64,000 nt of DNA, taken from contig NAVB01000358.1 of the NCBI GenBank assembly GCA_002179805.1, positions 1 through 64,000 of the forward strand. The letters run 5' to 3'. Under the pieces are notes generated by a model. That model was not told the origin of the DNA and did no database searches. It was given only the letters and a program-made list of their open reading frames with translations. The stretch comes from Acanthamoeba lenticulata. Taxonomy: Eukaryota; Discosea; Longamoebia; Acanthamoebidae. Both the position numbers and the translations under genes were made by a program. Below, piece after piece: positions 46,303 to 59,500 of this stretch (the stretch's first letter is position 1; every line of letters starts with the position of its first letter).

Positions 46303-49300
46303 TTAGCTGGCTGCTTCGCTGGTGGCTGGTGCCTTCCTGAACCTCTTATCTGGCAATGGCCTCAAGTTCCCGAACGTGGAGCCCGCGTAGAGGCGCACAG
46401 GCAGGGGCACGTCGAGGCGGAGGGGCAGGCCGTCCTCCATGCAGCGAACCATGAGGTCCTCCATCCAGCCGACCCGATCGGCCCGCACTTCGTAGACCAG
46501 TTCATCGTGGATCTGCAGCACCAGCGCCGCGATCGGCCCCGCGCGGGCCCCGCCTAACTCCTGGTCCAGCTCGCGGCGCTCCTCGGCGATGAGGGCGGCG
46601 TCGATGGAGAGCATGGCCAGCTTAACCATGTCGGCCGCCGTGCCCTGGATGACCGAGTTGACGGCCTGGCGCTCGGCCTTGTGCGCGTAGGCCTCAAAGT
46701 TGATCGACGGGAACAACCGCCGGCGGTTGAGCAGCGTGCGGATGAAGCCGTGCTCGTGCGCCGCTTCGGCCGTGTCCCGCAGGAACTGCGCCGTCTTCGG
46801 GAACTTGTCCAGGAACGACCGGATCCACTCCTCGGCCTCGGCGTGCTCCACTGGAACGCATCATCCGTCAGCAGCCACATTAATATTGATAACAATAAGA
46901 ATAACAATAATTAATTATTCACGTACCGTTGAGGATCTCGGACAGGGACCGAGCGCCCATGCCGTAGAGGATGCCGTAAACGATCCGCTTGGCCCGGTCA
47001 CGCTCGACCTCATCCACCTCATCCGGGTCCTTGCCCAGCCAGCGGGCGGCGATGAGCTTGTGGATGTCGCGGCCCTCGTGGAAGAACTGGCGGAGGTAGT
47101 CGTCGGCGCTCACGTGGGCCAGGATGCGCATCTCCATTTGGCTGTAGTCGGCCTTGAGCAGCACGTACCTGCACGCCGCCCGGCCGTTGAGACTGTCGAC
47201 CCAAGCCTTGAGCAGCACGTATCTGCTGGACGTACCCGGGAGGCGCCGCAAAGGCGTCGCGCACGTTGATGACGAGCCGCTCGTGGGCGCCGGGGTTGTG
47301 CTCCGCGGCCGGCGCGTCGTTGCCGTCACCGGGCCCAAGGAGCGTCGCGTCGAGGGGCTCCAGCACGATCGGCACACGCGGGAGCGCTTGCAGGTTCTGC
47401 GCGACGCCGCAGGTCAGCCAAGAAGGGCGACAAAGGCAAGGGCAAGAGGCGGACGAACGGGGTCGGTGACGGACACGCGCCCGGTGGCGGTGCCCGTGTG
47501 CTGCCACGAGGCAAAGATGCGATGGGCGCCCTGCCCATCCTCGGGCAGGGCGACGGCCTTCTTGGCGAGCGAGTGGATGTAGGTCGTCAGCAGTTTCTGG
47601 CAGTGCCGAAACTCTGTTGTTGTTGTTGTTGTGGTGTCAGTGCGGAGCCCCGGCTAGCGCGGCCCAGAAGGCCAGAAGGCCGAGACGGACAACGGACCGA
47701 GGATCAGGCCGGGCAGCGGGTGAAGCTCGCGCAGCTTGAGGAGGACCTTCTCCGACGTCGAGTGCTGGTCGGTGAGCTGCTTGCGCGAGCGGCGCGGGGT
47801 CGGGAGCTTGAGCTCCTCGAACAGCACATGCGCCACCTGCGAGAGATCCGGCGAGAGATTGCTCGCGTTGAGACATCACGCGACGACAGATGAGAGGAGA
47901 GGCCAGGCAGGCAGGCAGGGCTGCGGGCCGCAGGCGCACCTCCTTGGTGCTGGAGAGCGAGACGGCGTGGCCCACGAGCTGGCGCGCGGCCTCCTCGATG
48001 GCGCGGATGCGCAGGTGGATGGCCTGCTGGTGCGCCGTGAGGCTCGCCACGTCAAAGTACACGCCGCGCAGCTCCAGCTCTGGCCACCACCACCCGCAGC
48101 AGCCCAAGACACGACACACGCGCGCAGTCAGCCAGGAGAGGCCAGGCTCAAGGAAGGAGCGGGACGCACTGGCGAGGATGGTGGCCAGCGGCATCTCCTG
48201 CTCGTGGAACACGCGGTAGAGGTCCTCCTTCTCGAGGCGGGCCTCCAGGTTGGTCATGAGCCGGAAGCACGTCAGCATGTCTGCGCCGGGAGGGGACGTG
48301 AGAAGACTCTTCTCAGAAGGCAAGGGCGTTTCGATCAAAGACCTGCAAAGAAGCGCTTCGTGTTGGCCGTGTCCTTGGGCGACGTGCTTGTCGTCCTGTG
48401 CGTTCACAAAGTCGAAGAAGAAGAACGCGTCAATGAGGGCGATCTTCCTCGACTCGGGGAGAGGGGAGAAGAAGAGCGGGACGGACTTGGGGCTCTGGTC
48501 GACGTTGAAGGCGCTGGCGAGGAACGGGAAGTCGTAGCTCTTCATCTCCGGGTCGAACACGTACGCCGCCAGCTTCGGGTCGAGCAGGTTGCGCGTCACC
48601 ACTGCGGGGTACGGCGGTACAGGGTGAGGCCTCGAAGAGAAGAGAAGAGGAGTGGAGTGGAGGCTGCATACCGGCATGGCGCGGGTAGAGGGCGAGGATG
48701 GGCTTGAGGCTCTCCTGCACGTCGTAGCAGACCTTGCCCCGGATCGCGTCCGTCTCCACGAAGCGCTTGAGCAGGTCACATCGTTCGGCCAGCGTCACCT
48801 CCGTGCTCTGGCGGCTGGTCAGATGTTGTATGCAACAGAACACGAAAATAAATGAAGAAACACAAAAAATACTTAAATAAATAGAAAATGAAATACCGAA
48901 ACGAGTACCTGTGGGTCGGTTTCGGAGCAAGCATCGGCGTATGCGAGGGTGAGGTCGTGGGCGTTGAGCTGGACGAAATAAGGCTTCTTGGCCTTGGAGG
49001 GGAGGAAGCCCACGCCCAGCACCTGCTTGTACTGGATGGGCGCGTCCTCGGACACCTTCCGATCCTGCCCCGCGCCCGTCCTAAGCTTCCTTCCGGAACA
49101 AGAGAGAAGTTGCACACAAAACGCGATTGGTGGTACCAGGATTTCGCTTCGACGGAAGTTGGTGGTGTCGTAGCGATAGACCATGCCCCAGCAGACCAGC
49201 TCGCTGCCTTCCAGCAGCTCCTGTCGCGCACATTGTTGAAATATTTGTTGCTTTCCAGGGAATCAGGAACGGGGACGCACCTTGGCAAAGGCGTCAAAGG

Positions 49301-50795
49301 TGGCGCGGTCCTGAGCGGCGTTGATGAAGCCCTGCGGGATGTTGCCCGTCTTCTTCACGAACGTGGAAATGTCTCCTTCCGCCCTTTGTCCGCACAAATT
49401 CCCTGGCGTCAGCTCGCCCCAACCTCGAGCTCGCGCGCCCATGAGGCCAGCCTCACACAAAACGCACGTACCTGATGATGCGGCCGGGCAGGGGCGTGCT
49501 ACTCCCGCTGGCGGCGCCCGCAGTCTTGCCCCGCTTGGGCGACGGCGTGTGGGCCGTGGGCGAGTGCAGCACGCTGGCGATGGACCGCTTGGTGGGCGAC
49601 GTCGCACTCACCTCATGCTCGTGCTCGTCCTCGTCTTCACCCTCCTGCGGCCTGGGGCCGCTCTTCGTCGGGCTGGTGGTGTTGCTGCTGCTTCTGGGCT
49701 GCTCGGCCCCGGCGGCAGAGGTCGCGGTCGCGGTCGAGGTGAGCGGCTTGCCCGTGTCGACCTCCTCCTCGTCGCGCAGCCGCTTCTTCACCTGCTGGAC
49801 GTGGTGCAAGAACTGCTGCAGCGACGGTGACGACGGCGCCGAGGACGACGCAGAGCGCGAGGGCGACGGCCCGCGAGCCAGCGGCGACGGCGGCGGGGAC
49901 ATGGCCCCAGGCCGCGAGCGTGGGGGGCCAGGCTTGGCAGCGGGCTGGTCGTCATCTTCAAAGTCGAGCGAGGGCAGCCCGTGGCCGTGCTCGGTGTCGT
50001 CATTCTGAGCGAGTATGCGTGCGATTTCCTGTTCTCGACGCTCCCGCTTGCCTGCTTCAACATCGTCCTCTCGTTCTTCTTCTTCTTTTTCTTCTTCTTC
50101 GTCTTCGTTATGCTCTTGGTCGTCCTCAAGGCCGACACCAAGAGCTTCATCATCTTCATCCTCACCACCATGCTCCACACTTTCCTCTTCCTCCTTCCTG
50201 GTCTCACCATGTGGTCGTTGCTGGTTCTGCTGCTTGCCAACAAGCTCAAAGATGAGGGACTGGCGCTGCTTCTTTGGCGCCTCCTCGTCCGTTTTCTGCT
50301 TCTTGGCCGCAGCCCTGTTGGCCCTCTGTCGTGATTATCCATGGTTATTGTTGGTGTCACAACACAAGTGGACGGCAGAAGAAAGGTTGTACCTCTTGTG
50401 CGTGAAGGTAGTCGTCGAGACTGCGCGGCCGCCGCGCCTTCTTGACTGCGCTGGTGGGGGCAGCAGAAGCCTCAGGGTCTTGCTCGTTGGATGCGCGCGT
50501 GGCAGAGGCTTCTTGCTGGCTTTCGTGCAGGAGCTCGAGAAAGAGGCTGGAGGCGCGCCCTGAGCTGGTTGTGGGCGCCGGTTTGGCGGCAGCAGACGGC
50601 CGCGTGTTGTGCCACCCGAGGGCGACCTTTAGTCGCTTGCTTCCTCCCACGTTCGTCCCGCTCTCTGCACGCGCAATCAATTCGATTAAAAAACATATGT
50701 AGAAACGGGCACCTAACATGGCCGAACGCACCAGGTTCATCGATCTGTTCTTCGTGCTCATCCTCGAGTGCTGCCCTCTTGCCATGTTCTGCCAT
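46303..50795 (-). CDS. Family A DNA polymerase, theta/nu type, without helicase
   Basis: About 15 exons. Start MAEHGKRAALEDEHEEQ (50795) is followed by a long acidic, Ser/Pro-rich region (50180-49460). Then come remnants of the exonuclease-like fold (AERCDLLKRFVETDAIRGKV, DFPFLASAFNVD) and FHEQEMPLATILASMELRG. AHVLFEELKLPTPR, with a nearby HPLPGLI, matches the theta/nu thumb. The polymerase motifs are intact: motif A ADYSQMEMRILAHV, motif B RAKRIVYGILYGMGARSLSE, and motif C LQIHDELVYEV, with VNSVIQGTAADMVKLAM. The YGILYGMGARSLSE wording is closer to human POLQ than to POLN. No helicase exons are found upstream. Such enzymes do translesion synthesis and theta-mediated end joining; a separate helicase may supply the other half. 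Stop at 46303. Confidence 0.85.
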
Positions 50796-51111
50796 CTCTT
50801 TTGGATTTTCTCTATTTTAATTCTTTTTTTGTTTTTTGACTTTTCTGTTTCTTGGCACGATTTTGCTCGAGCCCAATGGAAAATTACTCCTCTTTCCAGC
50901 TTGCTGGGGTACTGGCAGGAGAGTAAGCAACACATTCCGGCTTCACGTTCTCCGCGAGACAAGATACAGCGTCCAGTCGTGCTGCAGTGGCTACGGCTGC
51001 CCTAAACAATTTGCGATCGATTTTTCAATAAACAAAGAATAAATAGGGGGGTGCCTCTTTTCGTGGCCCAAAAGAATACAAGAGAGAAAGAGGCGGTCAA
51101 GTGGTCACTGC

Positions 51112-53173
51112 TCAGTTGACGGAGAGGCGGTTCCACACGTTGGCGGCCCGCGAGTCCGGGTGGTAGCGGACCCAGAGCGCGAACCAGGAGAGGCCGATGG
51201 ACACGAGGCAGGCCGTGCCGGCGAGCACCACGAGGACGATGGCCCACACGGGCAAGAACGGCACCGAGATGATCGTGAACTTTTGGCTGCGGTTGCTGAA
51301 GTTGTTGTTCCTCGTGCTGATGAACATGTAGGCACCGGTCTGCGAGGCGCCGACCTTGTGGAGGCCGTGGTCCTGGTACTGGGTGGCCGCGTTGAGCTTG
51401 GCGCAGTTCTTAGGGTCGCGGTTGACGGCGTTCTCGTCGCCCAGGCGCGCGCGGAGCGAGGCGAGCGACTCGCAGCCCTGCTGGTTGAGGTGGGCCAGCG
51501 CGAGGCGGGCCTCCTCGCCAAAGAAGTGGCCCTCTTCGCCAAAGCTCACTGGCATGTTCTCATCGAGGTTGTTGACCTGGACGATGTTGGACTGGTCCGT
51601 GCCGTAGGTGCCCTCGCCGTCGTTGTTCTTCGGGTTGTAGATACTGCCCGTCCACTGGATGTGGATGTGATCGTTGGGCCGCACGTTGAGCGACGTCGGC
51701 GTGAAGTCGTACTCCACGGCCGGGTAGACCTGCACGATGTTGCCTCGCTTGCCGCGCACGTTCAAGTTGAAGATCTTGTCCATCGGGCCCACGCTCGATG
51801 GCCGGCTCTTGATCGCGAACGTGTAGCTCCTGTCCTGGAACGTCTGTTTTTTTCGACCCGAGACCAGTTAGTCAGTTATTCGCGTGCGCACGAAATCTGG
51901 GAAATGGGACGACGCACCCGGCCAGTCTGGGCCGTGTTGAGGGCCAGCGTGAGGTTCCTGGACTCGGAGATCGGGACAGTGTCCTTCTCAAACGTGACGG
52001 TCGGGTTGTTCTCGATGGGACTGCGTTTGCCCGTCTGCTTGTTGGCGTTCTGGTCGCTGTAGGTGTTCCAGCCGTCGTAGTCGCCCACGGAGATGTTGTA
52101 GCGGATGCGCAGGATGCAGTTCTCGTTGGGGTCGTCCGGGATGGTCCAGTTGTAGGACGAAGCCCAGCCGCTGGGCGTGTTGCCCAGGTGGTTGTCGCGC
52201 GAAAGCGGGGCCTCGAGGCAGGCGAGGTCGCCGCCATGCGGGCTCGACGTGTGCCAAGTGCCGCCGTTGGCCTGGCACTGACCCTTGTTGTTGAACTGGT
52301 TGATGGAGCAGTAGCCGCGACCGACCTTGTTCTCTGTGTTGGCCTGGTAGTAGTCGCAACGCGAGACGTCCGAAGTGAGGACGGCGATGTCCTTCCACGG
52401 CGTCGGGTGCCAGTAGGGATAGTAGTCGCGCTCCTCGGGACACTCGAAGCCGCTGCGGCCGCCGCCCGGGTTCTGCCGTGTGTGCTTGGCCGCCGAGCCG
52501 CCGAGCCCGCGGTCGGCAAGGAAGAGACCCTTGTTGCGCTCACGGGCCTTGCAGTCCTGATAGTACTGGTAGTTCTCGTGCATGCCGTACTTGTAGGCCT
52601 GGCCGACGCCGTTCAAGGTGTCCGCCGCCTTCTCGTTGTACGTGTTTGCGTCATCCGGGATCGTTTCTGGTGTTTCATTGTTGAACCTTTAGCCGGTGCA
52701 ATCAAGCAAAATTGAAGCATCAAAAAACCCGATGAAAACAAAATTAGTTTGGGGGCGTACCGGTGGTAAGACCGTCGCGGACCTCGTCGCCACACATGTA
52801 CTGAAGGACGATCTCGCAGTGCACATTGCGCTGCTTGCTATCAGGACCACATCCGTGCTGATTGGTCCATTCCACCATCAACTGCGAACCAACGTAGTAG
52901 TACATCTTGGGACCCCAGGCGTAGCCGCCCTTGCCGTTGTTCTGGCAGAATATACGGAAGCTTAGCAATTGAACCGCAAAGCAAAGGAGCAGAGGGGGGG
53001 GGGCAGCGCACCTGCGTATCGCACATGCGATTATTATTGGCGCGGTTAACGCTCTCCTCATTAAGGCGATTGTTGGAACCACGCATGTTATGCATGTAGA
53101 CGTCGCCCCAGACCCCTGCGACCACCATCATCAAAATGGCAGCGATGGCCAGCGATGCGAAAGATCGCTGCAT
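51112..53173 (-). CDS. DD3-3 family secreted/membrane protein
   Basis: Starts at ATG 53173 with a signal peptide (FASLAIAAILMMVVAGVWG), then DVYMHNMRGSNNRLNEESVN, the family signature seen in Dictyostelium DD3-3. Next exons have GGYAWGPKMYYYVGSQLMVE, WTNQHGCGPDSK, CEIVLQYMCGDEVRDG and ENYQYYQDCKARERNKGLF. The large exon has many cysteines and several N-glycosylation sequons, for example NWT, NIS and NLT. The C-terminus has a transmembrane helix (WAIVLVVLAGTACLVSIGLS) and a short cytoplasmic tail, so it is a type I membrane protein. The exons are joined at GT-AG introns. The biochemical function is unknown; DD3-3 proteins occur in amoebae and some animals. It is divergent from the RCC1-BTB gene. 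Confidence 0.9.
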
Positions 53174-53504
53174 TTCGGATTTCTAACGATCTAAAGTTTT
53201 CTTCTTTCTCTCTCTCTTCTCGAGTCGAGCTTGTTTTGGCCAACTCTAGTCCTTCAAGTCCGCAAGCAGAGCTCTGCCGCAAGCTGCTTGTCCGGTGCAC
53301 TAACTTGAAGATAGGTTTTGGTGGGACTGTGGGGAAGAGGATATCACGGCATGCAGGCATGCAGCCCCGCCCAATAGGCCGGGGGGCAGGATCGCTGCTT
53401 GGCCAGTGGTCGATAACACGCTTTTGATTCCGCCGAATAAGTGAAAACACAAAGGAAATATTTTCTTTCTGCGTAACGTTTTTGCGTGAAGCAATTATAA
53501 AAAT
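53174..53504. promoter_or_regulatory. divergent promoter region, DD3-3 / RCC1-BTB-filamin
   Basis: The 331 bases lie between opposite start codons. ATTATAAAAAT (53495-53504) sits directly before the RCC1-gene ATG and may be a TATA element or a very short AT-rich leader. A GGCATGCAGGCATGCAG direct repeat is visible at about 53349-53363. Confidence 0.45.
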
Positions 53505-56500
53505 ATGTTCTCTACAATTACAGCTTTTTTTTCAAGCTTCTCGCGCCAAAGCAAAAGGTGCCCACAACGTTTGGCGTCGGTAGAGCGCATGGGTACGTGA
53601 CCGCCCAACCTTCCTTTTCACCAAGATGCCGCAATTTCATCTTTGTTTTCTTTTTTTTCAGAGGTCTCGCAGGTGTTTGCGTTTGGTAACACGGTCGGTA
53701 CGTGTTTCCAGTGCTAGGGATCGTTTGACTCATTCGATTTCTCACTACGTCCTCCAATTCTGTCGTGATTCGTCCTGCAGGATCACACAGCTCCGCTCGC
53801 CCGTGGCCCAGATTGGTAACGCACCCGGACACCGGTGGTTGAGTTTATTACCAACCACTCACGTGAGTGCCTATGTTTGTGAGGTATGCCCAGGTGGAGA
53901 CGCTGTATGGCAAGCGTCAGCTGAAGCAAGTCTCGGCCGGCCTGTACCAGACCTGGGCCGTCCTCGGTATGGCGCGCTCTGTGAGCGGCATTTCGACTCG
54001 CGGCCTGCTTTCTCGAGACCTCATCAACGTCATCTTGCTTCCTCTCAGAGAATGGCGAGTGCCTCGTATGGGGCGAGAACAGCCCTGAGCTGCACCGCCT
54101 TGACAAGTTAAAGTGCAAGCAGGTGTCGTGTGGCCAAACCGTCCCCGCCGTCCTGCTCGAGTCTGGCGTGGTAAAACCTACTTCACGCACTCTCCTCTCT
54201 ACTTCCGCTGCCTCTTGGCTCTTGGGCTAAGCTCAAGAGCTTTTCGCGGTGGACAGGCCATGGTCTACACGAACGGTGAGTTGGTGACCTTGCCGTTCCC
54301 CCTGGCCGACGTGGCTGGCGCGCCCCCGGTCAAGCAGGTGGCCTGCTCGGACGACCACATTCTCCTCCTGCTTGAGGACGGCCAAGGTATGACTGCAGGC
54401 GCAAGCATTGCTGCAGCCCTTCTGCTTGGTGTGGCCTCATACGTGTGGTTTCGTGCACGACTCCAGTATGGCACTGCGCGACCGTAACACGCCATGCTCT
54501 GGTCATGGTTTCGTCGTGGCGCCTTCTCGACTTTGGTGGCAAGCCGGTCACCTACGTGGCCGTCGGCCAGATGTACTCGGGTGCGCCTTATTAATTAAGT
54601 AATGAAGATATATTTTATTTTTATTTTTCTACCATGGTTTGTCTATTTACCTTTCTTTTATTTTTTTATCTATTTATGCAGCTGCTGTGACAAACGACGG
54701 AGGTCTCTGGACATTTGGCATTGGCCCGCTGGGACACAACATCAACATCAAGCAGGTGCATCTTCATCACAATAACAAACTTGAAATGGATTATAACACT
54801 CCACGCGTGCACGGACAGGCTCCGGACGAAGTCGTTGCAATGAGAGGCCACAAGGTGACATCGGTCGCCTGTGGCACCTTTCACATGGGTTGCGTCACCG
54901 AGTCTGGCGAACTGTACAGTCCCGCCCCTTCCACCCACATAGCCTCTTGCCTTTCCCCCTTCCCACAAAGGGCTCACCAAAGGCGCGCGCGCGTGAGACC
55001 AGGTACACTTGGGGATCATCCGTGTGGAACCAGCTCGGTGCGTGTGGTCCACGCTAAAGCTTGTGTGCTGTCAGCTGCTGACACTCTTGAGCTCTGTGGC
55101 CAACCCCCAAATCAACCAACCAACCGAACAGGTCACGGCGATCGAAAGAACACGGTGGAACCCCGGCGCGTAGTCGCGCTCGAGGGCAAGCGCGTGGTCG
55201 AGGTCTCGTGCGGCGCCTACCACACTGCTGTACGCACGGACGCCGGGCGCGTCTACACCTTTGGCGCCGGCGCGCAGGGCGCTCTCGGTACCCAGCACCC
55301 TGCTGCCTGGCCTCTCTTTCCCTGCTCACACGCACGACATAACTATGCAGGGCACCACGACATGACGGACCAGGACATTCCGCGGCTGGTCGATTCGCTG
55401 GTCGATCGCTACGTCCAGCACGTGTCGAGCGGGTGGTACCACACCGTGGTCGTGGCCGGGATGGATCCCAACGTCTCCCTCCTCCGGTACGCCCCTCTCC
55501 CTGGTGAGTCCCAAGTCTTGGATAATAACAATGAAAAGAACGCGACTCCTTGCGGCTGGGTCGATGATGTTGTGGTGAAACAAGACAGGCAGGACATGGG
55601 GAAGCTGCTCGAGACCTCTGATTTCTTCGACGTGAGCGTGAGGTGCCTGCAGGAGCCAGCCAAGCCCGCGATTCCTGCGCACAAGGTGGGCAGCCTCGGA
55701 CCAGGCCTCGGCCTCGCATAGCGACAGCGCTCAGTGTTCCTCACTTTTTCTGCTGTATTGCAGGTGGTGCTCGCCGCGCGCTGCCCGAAGCTGGCCGAGG
55801 TTTTGTTGGCGGAGCCGGGGCTGAAGGACCTGTTCGTGGACGGCATGGACGCCGCCACGCTTGCCGAGTTTCTCCGCTTCCTCTACACCGACACCACGCG
55901 GCCGGACCTCAGCACCGGTGCGTCTGCTTCTCTTGCGTCTTTTACCTATTTCGCCATTTATTTTTTTTTAAAAAAATATAAATTAATGTTTTTTTAAACT
56001 TTTGGCTGCCATGTGACCAACAGATTTGCTGCTGAATCTGCTGAACGTGGGTGTCGACTACGACTTCCCTTCCCTTCAGACCCGGTCCGCATCGTCGTCG
56101 TCATCTTTGATAGGTTGCACCTGTGGGGCGCTGACTTGTCCACAATGACACCAGGTGTGTCAAACTGTTTGAGGACGGGCTCAGCGTCGGCAATGTGCTG
56201 GAGCGATGGCGCAAGCTGCGGGCCAAGCCCGAGTCGGGCTGGGCGCTGGACTACAGGCAGAAGCTCCACGAGGTCCTGGTGACGTTTGTCCTCAAGGAGG
56301 ACCACCTGCAGCTGCTGGCCACGACCGATATCGAAGGGCTCGAGGCGGCGCTGGCCTACGACGATCGCCTTCCGATGAACTGCTACGACCGGAGGATCGT
56401 GCGGCCCAACGGCCAGCAGGTCGTCGCCAACGTGCCTCTTTACGACGATAGTGGTGAAGATACCAAGGACGACAACAAAGATGGCGACGACAAAGCCAGC

Positions 56501-59500
56501 CAAGATGGAAAGGCAAACGAGGAGGAGGAGAAGGAGGAGGAGGAGGCCACGCCGGTTGCCGAAGACCAGTCCGCCCCCAACAAGAAAACCGATGCTGAGA
56601 CGGTCGTGCCAGAGCAGGAGCAGCAGCCTGAGCAGCTCGACCCAAAGTATCCCACACCCAAGTTCCGCGAGACGAAACAGGAAGAGCGCAAACTCGAGGA
56701 CAAGGACAAGGGCGAAGTGCTCAAGGAAGACATCGCTGAGCCACAGCACATGCTTCAACAGCACCTCACAAGCTGTGTCAAGAACCCTCAGTTTGCTGAC
56801 GTCAGGTTTGTCGTCGAGGGCGAGTTCATTCCGGCGCATAAGGTATGACCCGTCATTATCGTCGACATGGTCTGGCCCGGCGCTACTCACACGTGGCCGT
56901 TGCGCGCAGGCGATCCTGTGCGGGCGCAGCGAGCACTTCCGGGCCATGTTCACGTCGGGCATGCGCGAGTCCCAAGCCGAGCAGATCGAAGTTCCGGACA
57001 TCACGCTCCCGGCCTTTGAGGCCTTGTTGCAATACCTCTACTCGGGAACGCCGCAGATCACCGGTACGTTGACGTCTCCCCGTGCGGCCGGACCGGCGTG
57101 CGCTCTGACGTCCAATCACAAACCGGGCACGACGCAGAGGAAAACGTGGTCGAGCTGCTAATGGTGTCGAACCAGTACACGCTGAACCACCTACAAGAGC
57201 AGTGCGAGTGCTACGTGGAGAAGGGCATCTACAACGACAACGCCGCCTACATCCTTGGTGCGTGCCTTGCTGACGCTGCGACTCAGCACCACGGGCATAA
57301 CTCACATTCTCTATCCGTTCATCCATCCATCTCGCACGCACACAAATCGCAGAAATGGCGCACCGATACCAGACACACCACTTGCGCACGATCGCCATGA
57401 ACTACATGCTCCAGCAGGTGCCTCCCTCCTGCACCCTCCAGCCCGGGCTGACCGTGGCAGCCACGGTCCGCTGACATGAGCCACATGAACGCACACACAC
57501 ACACACACTCAGCGGGACCACGTCGTGCGCACCGAAGGGTTCCAGGAGCTGTCGCCCGAGCTGCTTCAAGAGTTCAAATCCAGCGGTGCGCGTCTGGGCA
57601 ACGCCGCACGTTTTGTGGCCGACTGTTATCTCATGACAGTGTTTTCACGTTTCGCAGTGGCCTTTGCCAAGAACTGCGTGGCCTCTGGGACGGGCAGCAG
57701 CCGCGCCTACGAGGGCGAGACTGCCTTCTTCAAGATCGAGGTGCGCTATCTGACGATCGTCAGCGTGAACTGGCTGGGGATTCGGCTGCCATAACAACAA
57801 CAATATTGATCGTGTGGGGGTGGGCGGGGGACAGGCCTACGACGAGTTTGGCAACAAGTGCACGCGGGGCGGCGAGAACTTCAAGGTCAAGATCCTCGAG
57901 GAGACGCCTGAGGAGCGACAGGCTCGCAAGCAATCGGCACCAGTCTCGAGCGTGCCGAATGACGCCGCCGCGACCGAGGAGGGAAACACCAAGGGGAAGG
58001 AAAGGCTCTCCGGAGAGGAAAAGCCTTCGACCGCCGCCGTCGCCAATCCTGCGTCGGACGATGTCGACAGCGAGGAGGAGGAAGCCGAGTGGCACGCGGC
58101 GCTGGAGGCCGCCCGCGCCTTGGAGCTGAGCATCGCTGATGGTGGCGTCGACGAGGAGAGCGAGCCCAAGGAGGAGAAGAAGCAACAACAGCATCCCAAG
58201 AAGCAGTGGTTCGAGACCAACGAAGAGTTCTGGGTCTGCGAGAAGTGCACCCTGCTCAACTCCAAGGTACGCGACGTCCTTGTCGTCCTCCCAGTTGCTA
58301 GTGATGCTGTGCTGACCTGCGGATTGGCGGACAGACCCAGGTCTGCGCGGTCTGCGATGCCAAGCGGCCGGTCGTGACCAGGTCGGGTTCGTCCCAGTGG
58401 ATCCGGGCGGTCCACCTGCTGGGCAACAACGACGGCTCCTACCTCGTACGACTTCACCGCCACCGCCATCACAGCGCAACCAGATCTCAGCTGGCTCTGG
58501 TGCTGTGTTTTTTTGTTGTGTACGTGCGTGCAGGTGAGCTACGTGCCGCTGCGTTCGGGCCGCTACTCGATCCACATCACGCTGGGCGACGAACCCATCG
58601 CCAGCTCGCCCTACTTTTTGCGCGTGGAGCCTGGTACGTCGCATCTCGCCTCTCCTCCCGACCAAGACATAAAACGTATGTCCATGTTGACATCAACTCT
58701 TTTTTGCAGCCTACGACGCGGCCAAGTGCACGGCCACCGGCGACGGGCTTCGGCGGGTGGAGATCCATAAGGAGGCCTCGTTCACCATCCAGGCGCGCGA
58801 CAGCCTGGGCCGGCCCATCCGCACTGGTTCCAAGTGGTTCGTCGTGCGCATCACCACCCAGGAAGAGGATTCGTACGCCTACATGGATTGGAACTCGGAG
58901 AAGGGTGTCGTGACGGACAACAACGACGGGACCTACACGGCCCGCTACACGCGCTACGCGCCGGGTCAATTCTTTGTGAGCGTGCTCCTGGGCCACATGC
59001 ACATCTGCGGGAGCCCCTTCACGGTCAAGGCCATCTCGACCATCACCCACGCTCCCAGCTGCGTCGCCTTTGGCGAAGGCCTCGAGCGGGCCATCCTCGG
59101 CCGTCCCGCCTCCTTCACCATCCAGGCCAAGGACCAGTACGACTTTATTCATTCACTTTAATTTTATTTTTCTTTTTTATTCTTTTTTTATTCTTATTTA
59201 ATTCAAATTTATAAACACAAAAACTGACATTTTCGGAAACAGGTTTGGAACCCCGCTGGACAACGGCGGCGAGAAGTTCATGGTCATCATCCAGAAGGTC
59301 AGCTCGTCCGGCGAAGCCGAGGGTCCGCTGGTGCCGCCCACGCCGGCGGAGCAGCCTCAGCTGTTGCCTCCATCCCCAAGACTCATAATCCAACCCAGGC
59401 CAAGGGCCAACTCCAGCGAAGAAGAAGAGCGCCCGGCGACGCGGTCGACGACCGCTGCGAGCAGCGACACCACATCGCGCGGTTTCAGGCGTGCACGACG

